NCBI RefSeq assembly: GCF_024586455.1
Contig: NC_065919.1
Span: forward strand, 36,060,839 to 36,124,838
Direction of reading: 5' to 3'
Source of the DNA: Bactrocera neohumeralis
Taxonomy: Eukaryota > Arthropoda > Insecta > Diptera > Tephritidae
DNA: 64,000 bases
Every line of letters begins with the position of its first letter. Position 1 is the first letter of the stretch. This document shows positions 46,990 to 56,952 of the stretch, in pieces. The translations under genes were made by a program, and so were the position numbers. Under the pieces are notes generated by a model that saw nothing but the letters and a program-made list of their open reading frames with translations, did no database searches and had not been told where the DNA came from.

Positions 46990-47118
46990 TTTAATAAATA
47001 AATTTTTGTAATTTTAATTTAAAATCGAAAGAATCGATTCTTAGAATCGAAAAATATAAAAAAATTATCGTAATCGAGAAACGGTTCTGTAAACAATCTT
47101 TCCATCCCTAGTTCCAAG

Positions 47119-47695
47119 TATGTGGACCGCGGTATCTACAATTGATAAATAAATTCAGAGAGAATCCTTTTCTGATAATAGTAACTCCGTGTATCCAAAA
47201 TGGGTTGAATCGTTTTAATACTTCTTTGAGCCCCTATATACCAAATACAAAGGTTTCGAACTTCCTGGTGACTTTATACTGCATATATTTGCTAATATTT
47301 GAGTTATCATAATGAAAATTACAGAGCATATTTTACTCGTAACAGTGTGAGCTTAAAATAGATAAAATTGGGCGAAAACTTGACCTAAGTCCCATATAAC
47401 CATTGCCAGGATTTTCGAATTGTATGTGAGGTACCTTAATGAAACCCATTTTTTATGTGACATGCGAATATTAAATAGATAAAAAGGGATCGATATTACC
47501 CCAACTCCCATATACTACATTTAATGATTTTCGGTTTTCTAACAAACCTTATGCTCCATATGTCAAATTGTTTGGATTCCGATCCTCTGGTTGACGTTTT
47601 ACACCTTAAGGTATTTCTCTGGCATTGATTCCTCCAAGTTGCAAGAGTATAAAATCTTCGATTGCATCTGAACTTAGAACTTCCTTACTTGTTAA
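47119..47695 (-). repeat. Dispersed repeat, left half, minus orientation
   Basis: Ends plus-wise with AAGTTGCAAGAGTATAAAAT (47,636) and TAGAACTTCCTTACTTGTTA (47,676), the inverse of the family's left end. Words such as ACTTCCTGGTGACTTTATAC (47,260) match the inverse of the Y-CACCAGGAAGTT-type text in other copies. Confidence 0.72.
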
Positions 47696-48229
47696 TATGT
47701 ACTATAATTTTCGCTCGCTAAAGTTTATAATATATAAAATTTTACCTAAAACTGTCTAAGGTTATATACAGCATGGCGCAAAAGTCAGAAGATGATCAGA
47801 AGATGCTATAAATTTTGCATATTTTCATATCTTTTGAAGTAAATACATATGTATGTACATAGTATAAGAAAAAGATTTTGAAGTAAATACATACATATGT
47901 ACATAGTATAAGGGCAGAACGCGTCCATTTTGGAACATTTCAAGCTCATCTACGGCCATCTTAATTTTATAGTTCAGTTTCCAACTTCCTAATTGGAGAA
48001 TCCTTCAGCATAATTACGTATTCACATGCCTTAGTAAAGAAATTATATGTATGTGCATACATATTTTGTGTTGAAACTTTTTTTCTGTTACTGTACACTT
48101 GTTTTTATAGTAGACTGTTCTTGTAATATACAGTTATTATTTACTGTTAGTCGATTGCTTCTTCTTATTTCATTCATAATACGCGTTTGACACTATGTCA
48201 TTCGAATATATGTAGTATAGAAATACAAT
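47696..48229. other. No gene recognised
   Basis: AT-rich DNA with a 30-bp tandem duplication (TTGAAGTAAATACATATGTA and TTGAAGTAAATACATACATA, starting 47,836 and 47,879), each followed by GTACATAGTATAAG. Confidence 0.5.
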
Positions 48230-48239
48230 TGGTAATTTC

Positions 48240-49060
48240 TTCAAAAACCCTTCAAAGTATGGCATTAATCAGCGCAGTGGTAGAAAAACCAATATATGTA
48301 CATAGATGTTCGATGCAAACGTCAAATTCAACGGCTTTCACTCGTTGAACAAATGAGTTGTTCACAAATAAAGCGTTATTTGGATTTAGAGGTAATAAGA
48401 ATGAGAGTTTGTCAAATTATTCATCAAAATCCTAGCATAAAACACCTTTCTATGGTACCACAACCAGACCTTTTGCGTAGACATATATGTATGTATGTAA
48501 GTGCACGTTTAGTATTTGCAGATAAATACAAATTTTGGGATGAAGAATGGCGAAGCGTTGTGTTCAGCGATTAAAAAAAGTTTAATCTCGATGGGCCTGA
48601 TGGTTTTAAAAAATATTGGCATCATACACAAAACCCTCGGCGCACGTGTCTCCGTCGAGTATACAGCGGAGGTTCTATAAAGGTGTGGGCAGCTGTTTGT
48701 TATGAAGGAAAAACTCCAATAAGCTACGTACATATCAACAAAAATGAATGCACAAATGTATTTAGACTTGCTTGATAGTGAATTGATAGAATTTGCAGGC
48801 CAATTTTACGAGGACAATTGGACTGTCCAGCAAGACAACGCCCCGATCCACAATGCAACCCTTACTAAGAGGTTTTTCGAGTCAAGAAATATTCCGCTTT
48901 TGGAGTGCCCAGCAAAAAGTCCGGATTTAAACCCTATCGAGGATCTGTGAAGAATACTATCTGCTAGAGTTTTTAAAAATGGACGCCAGTTTACTGCCCC
49001 AAAAGAGAAAATTGCAATACAGAGAGAATGGGCTTCAATCGGCATGTCAATGACTTAACC
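48240..49060 (+). pseudogene. Tc3-like (Tc1/mariner, DD34E) transposase, lightly damaged
   Basis: Frame 48,296-48,574 has an N-terminal helix-turn-helix (QRLSLVEQMSCSQIKRYLDL) and ends at RSVVFSD, the first catalytic Asp, where the next codon is TAA instead of the usual GAA. Beyond it KKFNLDGPDGFKKYWHHTQN and GGSIKVWAAVCYEGKTPI continue. A frameshift near 48,745 leads into 48,744-48,950: YEDNWTVQQDNAPIHNATLT with the second Asp, and SPDLNPIEDL with the catalytic Glu. The spacing from Asp to Glu is about 34 residues, as expected. A TGA replaces the usual Trp codon after EDL. Three lesions only, so a fairly recent death. Confidence 0.9.
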
Positions 49061-49525
49061 AAGTCAAAATGAATAAAGGAAAGCATATTACTAAAAACCT
49101 AATTTATTAAAATATTTGAAGAAAACAACTTATTTTTTAACATGCACATATAAATATTTTCTATGAAGTATGTATGTATGTATATGTTTAGTTTTTAATT
49201 TTGTTGTATGTACTACAGAAATTTTAATTAATTTTTGTTATATGATGTTAATATAAAAATAAATATATAAATAAAAACCAAAACTTTGATAGCTCCCTTT
49301 ATTTCCAAATTAAATGGCTTTGAAGTCGTGCACATATAATTTCTTTACTAAGGTGTTATTCACATATTATGGAATCAGTATTTTTGTAATAAAAACGGGA
49401 AGGCTTGAACAAAATCCACTTTATATGCAATTGTTCCATAGGCAGAACAAGAAAGACATGTATGCATTGAGCTATCTGTGTAATTTGCTCCGTAAAGTAG
49501 TTACTGTATACATCCATATGTACAT
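49061..49525. other. No gene recognised
   Basis: AT-rich flank of the Tc3-like relic with a (TATG)n tract near 49,170. GTGCACATATAATTTCTTTA (49,327) and ATTTCTTTACTAAGG (49,538) show that a piece of this flank is repeated inside the next element. Confidence 0.45.
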
Positions 49526-49926
49526 TAGGGTGTGCCATTTCTTTACTAAGGTATGTGAAATAATCGATTTTTCGGAATCGATCTGCAGTAGTCGAAGTCG
49601 ATTAAGAATCGATTCTTGACATTCGAAAAATCGATTATTTTACGAGAAAACTCAAATTTCCAGTAGAATCGGAATCGAGTTTACCATCCCTACTGGCAGC
49701 CATCGCGTGCACATATAATAACCTCCGTACAATATCCACCACAAAAAAAAAATGATTTTTTTTCCATGTAATTTATGTATATGGAAAACAGAAAATTGAA
49801 AGAGGCACCTCGTAATATTAATATTAAGAGCTCATCTTTTGAGTGACTTTTTTTTTACACATTTCGAAAGTTTTGAGCCTGTTTTTCAGTTGAAAAAAAA
49901 AGGTTGTTTCAAAATGGCACACCCTA
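49526..49926. mobile_element. 401-bp TIR element with 8-bp target duplication
   Basis: TAGGGTGTGCCATTT at 49,526-49,540 is inverted at the right end as AAATGGCACACCCTA (49,912-49,926). ATGTACAT occurs exactly on both sides (49,518-49,525 and 49,927-49,934). An 8-bp duplication suits hAT or P-type elements. No coding region. It contains a piece of the other hAT family at 49,557-49,692. Confidence 0.8.
49557..49692 (-). repeat. Terminal fragment of the 43,388 hAT family
   Basis: Read on the minus strand it starts TAGGGATGGTAAACTCGATT, as does the element at 43,388, and continues through the same AATCGATT-rich subterminal text, with an extra inverted stretch (TTTTTCGAATGTCAAGAATC). The inner end (49,557) is not a transposon end. 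It shows that this family has spread as more than one copy. Confidence 0.85.
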
Positions 49927-49934
49927 ATGTACAT

Positions 49935-50225
49935 ACGTATATTATATCTAAGGTCTCAAAAGCACTTACGAGTATTTCTTGTAAAATAATTTGTTCGTTC
50001 AACTTAAATGAACGTTAATGGTTTATACCAGTTCCGCATGTTTTTGCATTTAACAGTTTGTCTGCATCGGTTTAATCCCACGACGGTTCCATAACTGATA
50101 TACTATATACATAAGTATGTACTATATGTGTTAATATTCGTTGATTAAGTAAGCTTATTTGCATAAAGATGTGAACATGCATACATTGTAAAGTTAACTG
50201 GTGTTATATTCTGTATATTCGAAAC
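49935..50225. other. No gene recognised
   Basis: AT-rich DNA upstream of the exon-like frame at 50,226. Confidence 0.4.
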
Positions 50226-50441
50226 ATGGGAACTGTAAATGAGACGTTGCATTCCGAAAACATATTAAGAGAGCTAATTTGCTTAATACCGATATTAAAT
50301 TTAAGCAAAAGTGGACAACAATCAGACAAATGGTTGGATGGTTACATCAATCTAAGTTCTAGGTTATTGAAATACTTTCGAAATTGTAAAAAGTTCAGAC
50401 ATGTGAAATACGAGTACTTACAATTGTCTGCAAAACTTTGG
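50226..50441 (+). CDS. Unrecognised exon-like open frame
   Basis: A 72-codon frame from ATG at 50,226 (context GAAACATGG, a good insect start) to a splice-donor-like TTG|GTAAGT at 50,441/50,442. The protein begins MGTVNETLHSENILRELICL and goes on with an amphipathic, leucine-rich and basic helix-like region (DKWLDGYINLSSRLLKYFRN). No signal peptide or known domain is seen. The composition is more protein-like than neighbouring frames, with few low-complexity runs. A possible acceptor (CCATTTTTGCCACCAAG, about 50,475-50,491) would join it in frame to an open but microsatellite-rich frame that runs into LINE copy E. It could be a host exon or chance. Confidence 0.35.
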
Positions 50442-50491
50442 TAAGTGAATATCTTTCTCATTAACGGATACATTTCCATTTTTGCCACCAA

Positions 50492-50857
50492 GGCTCTATG
50501 TAGTTAGAAAAAATAGATATATGTATGTATACATAAATAGCACTTTAATTTTTCCAAGAATGACATTTTATGAGTTGCACTTGCGATACGGCCCAACTAA
50601 ATTTCATAAAAATAGTATATCTCAATTCGGCACATCATTCCGATCCTATTTAAGCATATTTTCACGACATTGTAAATGTTTTATTACTACTTTCATACAT
50701 AAGTACATATGTATATATATATTGATGAAAAAAAAGAAAGATAGAATACATAAGTGTAAGTCACATATTGACGATTCTTATTCTTATTCTTATGACATCT
50801 TCGAAATATTATGTGAAATCATGAATGGAAAACTTTTACAATATCTGAGTTTGTCTT
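50492..50857. other. AT-rich stretch before LINE copy E
   Basis: An open frame crosses this region but includes ATGTATGTATACATA and TACATATGTATATATAT microsatellites and a TTATTCTTATTCTTATGAC repeat, so I do not call it coding. No known element is recognised. Confidence 0.4.
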
Positions 50858-51620
50858 TGGTGGGAGAGAGACTCCGTCGCCGAGTACTATCATTCACTCC
50901 GGTGAATGAACGTCTAGCCACAATCCGCATCAAAGCGAGGTTCTTCAACATATCGCTGATTTGCGCCCACGCCCCGACGGAAGAGAAGGACGAGGTGACC
51001 AAAGATGCCTTCTATGAGCACTTGGAGCGCGCTTACGAGAGCTGCCCCCGCCACGATGTCAAAATCGTGCTTGGCGACTTTAACACCAGGGTGGGCAAAG
51101 AAGGTATATTTGGCGCTACGGTCGGTAAATTCAGCCTCCACGACGAAACTTCCCCAAATGGGTTGAGGCTGATTGACTTCGCCGGGTCCCGAAATATGGT
51201 TATCTGTAGTACTTGATTCCAACATAAGAAGATTCATCAAGCCACCTGGCTGTCTCCGGATCGAAAAACTACCAACCAGATCGATCATGTTGTAATAGAC
51301 GGAAGACACGTCTCCAGTGTTTTAGATGTGCGTGCGCTCCGAGGTCCTAACATCGACTCGGACCACTATCTTGTTGCAGCCAAGATTCGCACCCGCCTCT
51401 GTGCAGCAAAAAACGCTCGCCAACAAACACAGGGAAGGTTCGACGTCGAGAAGCTGCAATCACAACAGACAGCCGAACGATTTTCTACTCGGCTTGCACT
51501 CCTGCTCTCTGAGAGCACTCGTCAACAACTCGGTATAGGGAACTGTGGGACGGCATTTCAAACTTCTTACATACAGCTGCAACCGAAGCAATTGGTTTTC
51601 GGAAAGTGCAAAAGAACAGC
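50858..51620 (+). pseudogene. LINE copy E, endonuclease domain
   Basis: Frame to 51,216: GERLRRRVLSFTPVNERLAT, ICAHAPTEEKDE, VKIVLGDFNTRVGKEGIFGA and GLRLIDFAGSRNMVICST, then a TGA (copy D has an AGA codon here: STRFQHKK). After the stop, HQATWLSPDRKTTNQIDHVV and SDHYLVAAKIRTRLCAAKNA follow. The catalytic Asp-x-Asn (GDFN) and SDH motifs are kept. The N-terminal part with the catalytic Glu is lost by truncation. Another shift occurs near 51,530 in LGIGNCGT. Confidence 0.9.
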
Positions 51621-53400
51621 TGGTACGACGAGGAGTGCCGTGTCGCAGCGGAGAGAAAACAGGCTGCCTACCTCGCAACGTTACGATCGACCACAACACG
51701 TGCGGGATGGGATAGATACCGAGAGTTGAAGAGGGAAGCGAGACGCATTTGCAGACAGAAGAAGAAAGAGGCTGAAATGAGTGAGTACGAAGAGCTTGAT
51801 AAGCTGGCCGACAGGGGTAATGCTGGAAAATTCTACGAAAAAATGCGGCGGCTTACAGAAGGTTTCAAGACCGGAGCATACTCTTGTAGAACCCCCAAAG
51901 GTGATCTAGTCACCGATGCCCAGAGCATACTTAAATTATGGAGGGAACACATCTCCAGCCTGCTGAATGGCAGTGAACGCACAACGCCAGGAGAAGGCGA
52001 CCCCGGTTCCTCAATCGATGACGATGGAGCAGACGTTCCATTGCCCGACCATGAAGAAGTTCGAATAGCAATTGCCCGCCTGAAGAACAACAAAGCGGCA
52101 GGGGCCGATGTATTGCCGGCCGAGCTATTCAAACACGGCGGCGAAGAACTGATAAGGAGCATGCATCAGCTTCTTTGTAAAATATGGTCGGACGAAAGCA
52201 TGCCCAACGATTGGAATTTAAGTGTGCTATGCCTAATCCATAAAATAGGAGAGCCCACAATCTGCGCCAACTACCGTGAGGTTAGCCTCCTCAACATCGC
52301 ATATAAGGTTCTATCGAGCGTATTGTATGAAAGATTAAAGCCCACCGTCAACAAACTGATTGGACCTTATCAGTGTGGCTTTAGACCTGGCAAATCAAAA
52401 CCGACCAGATATTCACCATACGCCAAATCTTGGAAAAGACCCGTGAAAGAAGAATCGACACACACCACCTCTTCGTCGATTTCAAAGCTGCTTTCGACAG
52501 CACGAAAAGGAGCTGCCTTTATGCCGCGATGTCTGAATTTGGTATCCCCGCAAAACTTATACGGCTGTGTAAACTGACATTGAGTAACACCAAAAGCTCC
52601 GTCAGGATCGGGAAGGACCTCTCCGAGCCGTTCGATACCAAACGATGTTTCAGACAAGGCGACTCCCTATCGTGCGACTTCTTCAACCTGCTTCTGGAGA
52701 AAATAGTTCGAGCTGCAGAACTAAATAGAGAAGTACCATCTTCTATAAGAGTGTACAGCTGCTGACGTATACCGATAATATTGATATCATCGGCCTCAAC
52801 ACCCGCGCCGTTAGTTCTGCTTTCCCCAGGCTGGACAAGGAAGCAATGCAAATGGGTCTGGCAGTGAACGAGGGCAAGACGAAATATCTCCTGTCATCAA
52901 ACAAACAGTCGTCGCACTCGCGACTTGGCTCTCACGTCTCTGTTGACAGTCATAACTTTGAAGTTGTAGATAATTTCGTCTATTTAGGAACCAGTATTAA
53001 CACCACTAACAATGTCAGCCTAGAAATCCAACGCAGGATTGCTCTTGCCAACAGGTACTACTTCGGACTGAGTAGGCAATTGAAAAGTAAAGAGCGAGGT
53101 TTCTGTACGAGATATACGACGACATTGACATAGTTCAGCGAATTAAAAGACAGCGGCTACGCTGGCTAGGTCATGTTGTCCGGATGGATGAAAACACTCC
53201 AGCTCTGAAAGTTTTCGACGCAGTACCCGCCGGGGGAAGCAGAGGAAGAGGAAGACCTCCACTCCGTTGGAAGGACCAAGGGGAGAAGGACCTGGTTTCG
53301 CTTGGAATATCCAATTGGCGCCACGTAGCGAAAAGAAGAAACGACTGGCGCGCCGTTGTTAACTCGGCTATAATCGCGTAAGCGGTGTCTACGCCAAATA
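51600..53400 (+). pseudogene. LINE copy E, reverse-transcriptase domain
   Basis: The long frame 51,606-52,577 starts at NSWYDEECRVAAERKQAAYL and contains RLKNNKAAGADVLPAELFKH, SMHQLLCKIWSDESMPNDWN and LLNIAYKVLSSVLYERLKPT. It is shifted after GFRPGKS (52,397; one base lost against CAATAACCGAC). Motif [15 protein letters not shown], is in frame 52,430-52,765. At the catalytic site it reads LTYTDNIDIIG (52,762-52,795) instead of LAYADDIDIIG. The C-terminal frame 52,846-53,133 ([20 protein letters not shown]) breaks at a deletion near 53,093, and the protein end RLRWLGHVVRMDENTPALKV (about 53,156-53,215) follows in another frame. Confidence 0.9.
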
Positions 53401-53422
53401 AGAAGAAGAAGAAGAAGTTTGT

Positions 53423-54470
53423 ATTCGTGGTGGCGCGATGCGTTCCCACACGGATATGGAATGGCCCACAGTAATCCAAGCCACTACGAGAGAATAGTGA
53501 AGCCACCAGCCCGTTCCCTTATAAGCCAGAAACGTTGTCTAAGGAACTGAAGCATTTGTTGTATACCACCATGTAAGCAACGTGTATGTACATACATCAG
53601 CGACTGGTAAACTGATCTCCATTTAAGTCAGAGTTTGTAAGTCGACCACCTACTCTGAGTATGACGCCTGCATCTAGGAAAGGATTGAGTGCTAAGATTT
53701 GACTACGCCCCACAATTCTGGAATGCAATGCAAGAGCTTTAATTTCTTGTTTAAAATGATCACCTTGAGCTGGTCGAACATGCAGAAGTAACGCCCTGTG
53801 CTGGTCTGCGACAGAAACTAAGCACCACTTAGTTTGAGGCGTGGTATTGGCACATCCTTAATTGGTGCTATCTTCGTTTGTTTTCGCTGGAACAAGAACT
53901 GTGCGTAACGCTTCCCCCTGCGGGTAGGGGGGGACCCCCTTGGGTTCGGGGGGGAAACCGAATATACCCATGGTAAGGCATGCCTGTCGTAAGAGACGAC
54001 TAAGATCCTGGCCACCAGTCCAAAGCTGTATGGAAGCTCAACTGGTTGTAGCTTCGGTTACAAGGTCACACCAAGGACTTTAACCTGGTACCACGGGGAG
54101 CAGTTAGCCCTTGGGGGTAACTCCAATCTGCTCATTGAGTTTGGGCCTTTGTGGAGATTCGTGGTGGTTGTGGTTTGTGTGACATTGTCAATTGAATGTG
54201 GAGTTGCATTGCAACCGGGTGCCGGACCCAAAGCACGGCAGAGGTTTTAGATCGGCCCCGAACCCGACCAAGGTGGTTAGTGTGTGCCACACTGCCAATT
54301 GGTACTGAAAATGCTTAGCATTCTCAGGGCGCTGATCAACGCATTATATTGATCCGCTGTGCTTTTGAGGGCCGTGGAGTAAGGCTGTCGTCAGCAGGTA
54401 CCCACGTTAAACACACCAGAAGTTGTGCGTAACGCTCTCCTATTATCGTTAGAACGAACATACGATTTTT
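53423..54470 (-). pseudogene. BEL/Pao retrotransposon polyprotein relic
   Basis: Minus-strand text matches the Pao peptidase/RNase H to integrase section of a BEL/Pao LTR-retrotransposon polyprotein: YAQFLFQRKQTKIAPIKDVP then IPRLKLSGA (53,822-53,906, broken by the retroposon at its N-terminal side), HFKQEIKALALHSRIV and LALNPFLDAGVILRVGGRLT (about 53,650-53,770), and the start of an integrase core, SGLDYCGPFHIRVG (about 53,443-53,487). The integrase is cut off at 53,422, next to LINE copy E. No LTRs, gag, or polymerase are seen. This is a dead fragment. Confidence 0.82.
53913..54423 (+). mobile_element. 511-bp retroposon with 13-bp target duplication
   Basis: TGTGCGTAACGCT is repeated exactly at 53,900-53,912 and 54,424-54,436. 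The insert is GC-rich against its surroundings. It starts CCCCCTGCGGGTAGGGGGGG and includes GGTAAGGCATGCCTGTCGTA then AGAGACGACTAAGATCCTGG (53,972-54,010), a sequence I know as the conserved 5' leader of some insect non-LTR elements. It has no poly(A) tail and no reading frame. It is therefore a non-autonomous, SINE-like or internally deleted LINE, inserted into the BEL/Pao relic. Orientation is inferred from the leader sequence; family unassigned. Confidence 0.82.
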
Positions 54471-55241
54471 TGTTTGTCAATCACTAACATTTGAGGGGGT
54501 TAGAGTTGAAATTCAAAAAAATTGAAGCACCCTAATGTGCATATGTATATAGCTTGATGATAGGAAATACTTCGTTAAGAAGATTTGCAACGCCATCAAC
54601 ATTCACTAAACGGAACTATGTATGTATGAAAACCACTAATTTTTTTTTTTCTCTGCGTAGACGGAAAATATTATCTATACATACTTGCCGTTGGATGATT
54701 TGATGTGAATGCTGTGTCCTAACATGAATAAAACTGTTACGAAAAAGTGTGACAGCAAACCATTCAAACCATTGTAAAACAATGCAGAAGATAATTATCA
54801 AACAATATAATGTAAGATGTTAATTCATCCATCAGAAATGTTAAAATAACTGTGATTAGTATAAGTTTCTTTCGAATCTTCAGATTTCTAAATATAACCT
54901 GTATAAAGTAAAAACTTTGTTCTTGTGTAAACTTGAAGCAAAGTTAGTGAAAAATTATCAGATTGCTTATCAAAGATATTGAGAATTTGTGGTCACTGCC
55001 ACAGACTGTTTGAACAAATTAATAGTTAATTTTTAGTTAATATACAATTCTCCCAAAAGTCAAATATGTTACATATTTACATATGAATATTAGTAAGTAA
55101 GATATCTTATTAAAATTAGGGTTTCAAGGAAGAACACTTAATATTATGCTTTGAATGCCCGATCATTACATACATATTTACTATACGTTTTTCTCGCTTG
55201 GCTTTTCGGAATTTGTTGACTCGTACAAATATACAATTTAA
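54471..55241. other. No gene recognised
   Basis: GAAGCACCCTAATGTGCAT at 54,523-54,541 resembles the right end of the element at 49,526 (CACCCTAATGTACAT), but no partner end is visible nearby. The rest is AT-rich. Confidence 0.4.
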
Positions 55242-56417
55242 AACCAGTAAGGAAGGTCTAAGTTCAGGTGCAACCGAACATTTTATACTCTGGCAACTTA
55301 CAATAATCAACGCCAAGGAAATACTTTATATTTACTGTGTATAACTCCTATACTGACAGACATATAAGGTTTGTAAGCAAAACCAAAATTATTATACATA
55401 TGTACATTTGTAGTATACTCGTATAGAAGCTGGGGGAGTATTGATCAGATTTTATCTACATATTTTTCCCAATACCACATACTAATAACATATCACTTAC
55501 TAAAAAACTAATCATATAGAGTAAAGTCAGCCGGATGTTCGAAAATCGGTACCTAGGGTGTATAAGATTCCAAATAAAACAAGAGGAACTGCGTTTGGTA
55601 TGACCTGTCGTCACGACTTTATTTTTTGCACTAACTTAAATCCGCAAGGAGTGGCAATTATATGCCTGCTTGTTCAGTAGGCACATGTACAAAAAATGCA
55701 ATGATGCACATCAATAGGTAATGCATTTTATGTAGGTGCGAATAGATATGTATGTATGTAAACCAATTATGATTTCGGGAATTGAGCATATGCTAGCGGT
55801 GTGCATATGTACAGTAGGCAGCAGTCAGTGTCGCTAACATCTGTATGTGCATACATATGCCTATGAGTCAATAGCTGGATGCGAATAACAAAAGAAAGAA
55901 GAAATAACGCTACAATGATGGGGGGTTATATCTCAATCTTGAACATAGGGGCTTGAACAGTTTTTATAGGATTTAAAAAATTTTTGGTCAAAAGGTGGCA
56001 CACACTAAAGAACTTATTCGTGCAAAGTTTTATCTCGTTATATTAATTGCTTCTTAATTTGTATACTGGAAAGTAATTGTCCGATTTTGCTCACTTTCAC
56101 AACGTGACATAAAAATATGAAAAGAATGAAATGTATCAAATTTCTTCGAAATCGGTTAGTCGAGTCCCGAGATATGGGATTTCAACACCATGCACATCGT
56201 CCAATTATGGCAATGGTCCGATTACGCCCATCTACGAACTTGAACTTTTTTTGTACTAAGAAAGCTGCATACCAAGTTTCCTCGAGATATCTCAATTTTT
56301 ACTCAAGTTAGAGCTTGCATGGTCGGATGGACGAACGGATTAGTTTTAGATGATACGTACAACCGTTCGGTGAACAAAACTATAATACTCTGTAGCAACT
56401 GGATACAAGAGTGTAAA
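55242..56417 (+). repeat. Dispersed repeat, old copy with both ends
   Basis: Left end CAGTAAGGAAGGTCTAAGTT (55,245), CCGAACATTTTATACTCTGG (55,274), the CCGGATGTTCGAAAATCG word (55,531), and the right-end text GGTGAACAAAACTATAATAC then TCTGTAGCAACTGG (56,370-56,403). About 1.18 kb, with foreign or rearranged parts near 55,560-55,900 rich in ATGTATGTA tracts. A 64-codon frame at 56,117 is repeat text. Confidence 0.72.
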
Positions 56418-56945
56418 AAATTCTTCAATAATATGTGACCCTATGCTAGCATGGGCATTATAATGAACCATTAATGCTCATCTACGAACTCCCACCTAGA
56501 CGCTAAGCTTCGATAGAGTTCCATTGAGATATTTTATTTTCTTCGAACTTAGCACAGAATTAATGTAAAAATTATATATTGCGAAGACGATAATTATACT
56601 ATATGTACATAGACATATGTATTTATTTGAATGTACATAGGTATTTATGTAGAATATAAAGTTAAAAGCCACATTCACCAAAAAAATCCACTGAATACTT
56701 TATGAATGATCTGGGCTAGAGTGTTATTGTGTACAATTTGAACAAATATTTGTTTCCATCGGAAAGATTAACTTTGCATATCCGCTTTTGTTTATTTTGA
56801 GAGAAAAATATAAAAAAGCAAAGTACACAAGTGCTTAGTAATCAAACAATACAAGTGACGTTAAAGAATCCTTTTTGACATTATCAGTTAATGTTTACAA
56901 TACAATTTTGAACTCCCGCAAATTGTTGTAGAGAATATATGTATG
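56418..56945. other. No gene recognised
   Basis: AT-rich DNA; overlapping short frames only. Confidence 0.4.
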
Positions 56946-56952
56946 TATATAT

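Larger units (their letters stand above)
43388..47110 (+). mobile_element. hAT transposon carrying a BED-finger gene, split by LINE copy D
   Basis: The left end is TAGGGATGGTAAACTCGATT (43,388). The right end in reverse complement is TAGGGATGGAAAGATTGTTT. The flanks are GTTCCGAG (43,380-43,387) and GTTCCAAG (47,111-47,118), an 8-bp duplication with one mismatch as left by hAT transposases. Both subterminal zones are packed with AATCGATT-type words (43,425-43,500; 47,025-47,095). Without the LINE the element is about 0.73 kb, so it is a non-autonomous form that keeps an N-terminal DNA-binding exon but not the catalytic RNase-H-like domain. Confidence 0.9.
50858..53415 (+). mobile_element. RTE/CR1-like LINE, copy E: 5'-truncated, (AAG)n tail
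   Basis: The match with copy D begins at TGGTGGGAGAGAGACTCC (50,858), inside the endonuclease, so the 5' 0.5 kb is absent, as is common for LINEs. The copy ends with CGCGTAAGCGGTGTCTACGC and an AATAAGAAGAAGAAGAAGAAG-like tail (53,397-53,415, quoted in part). It is very close to copy D in protein and DNA, except for separate frameshifts. AGTTTGT occurs before 50,855 and after 53,415, a possible but weak 7-bp target duplication. Confidence 0.9.

Noticed and set aside
50848..53422. AGTTTGT as a firm target duplication of LINE copy E
   Set aside because: Only 7 bp, shifted a few bases from the homology start, and the BEL/Pao sequence does not continue on the left side.
53423..54470. LTRs of the BEL/Pao element
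   Set aside because: No direct repeat of LTR size with TG..CA ends was found on either side.
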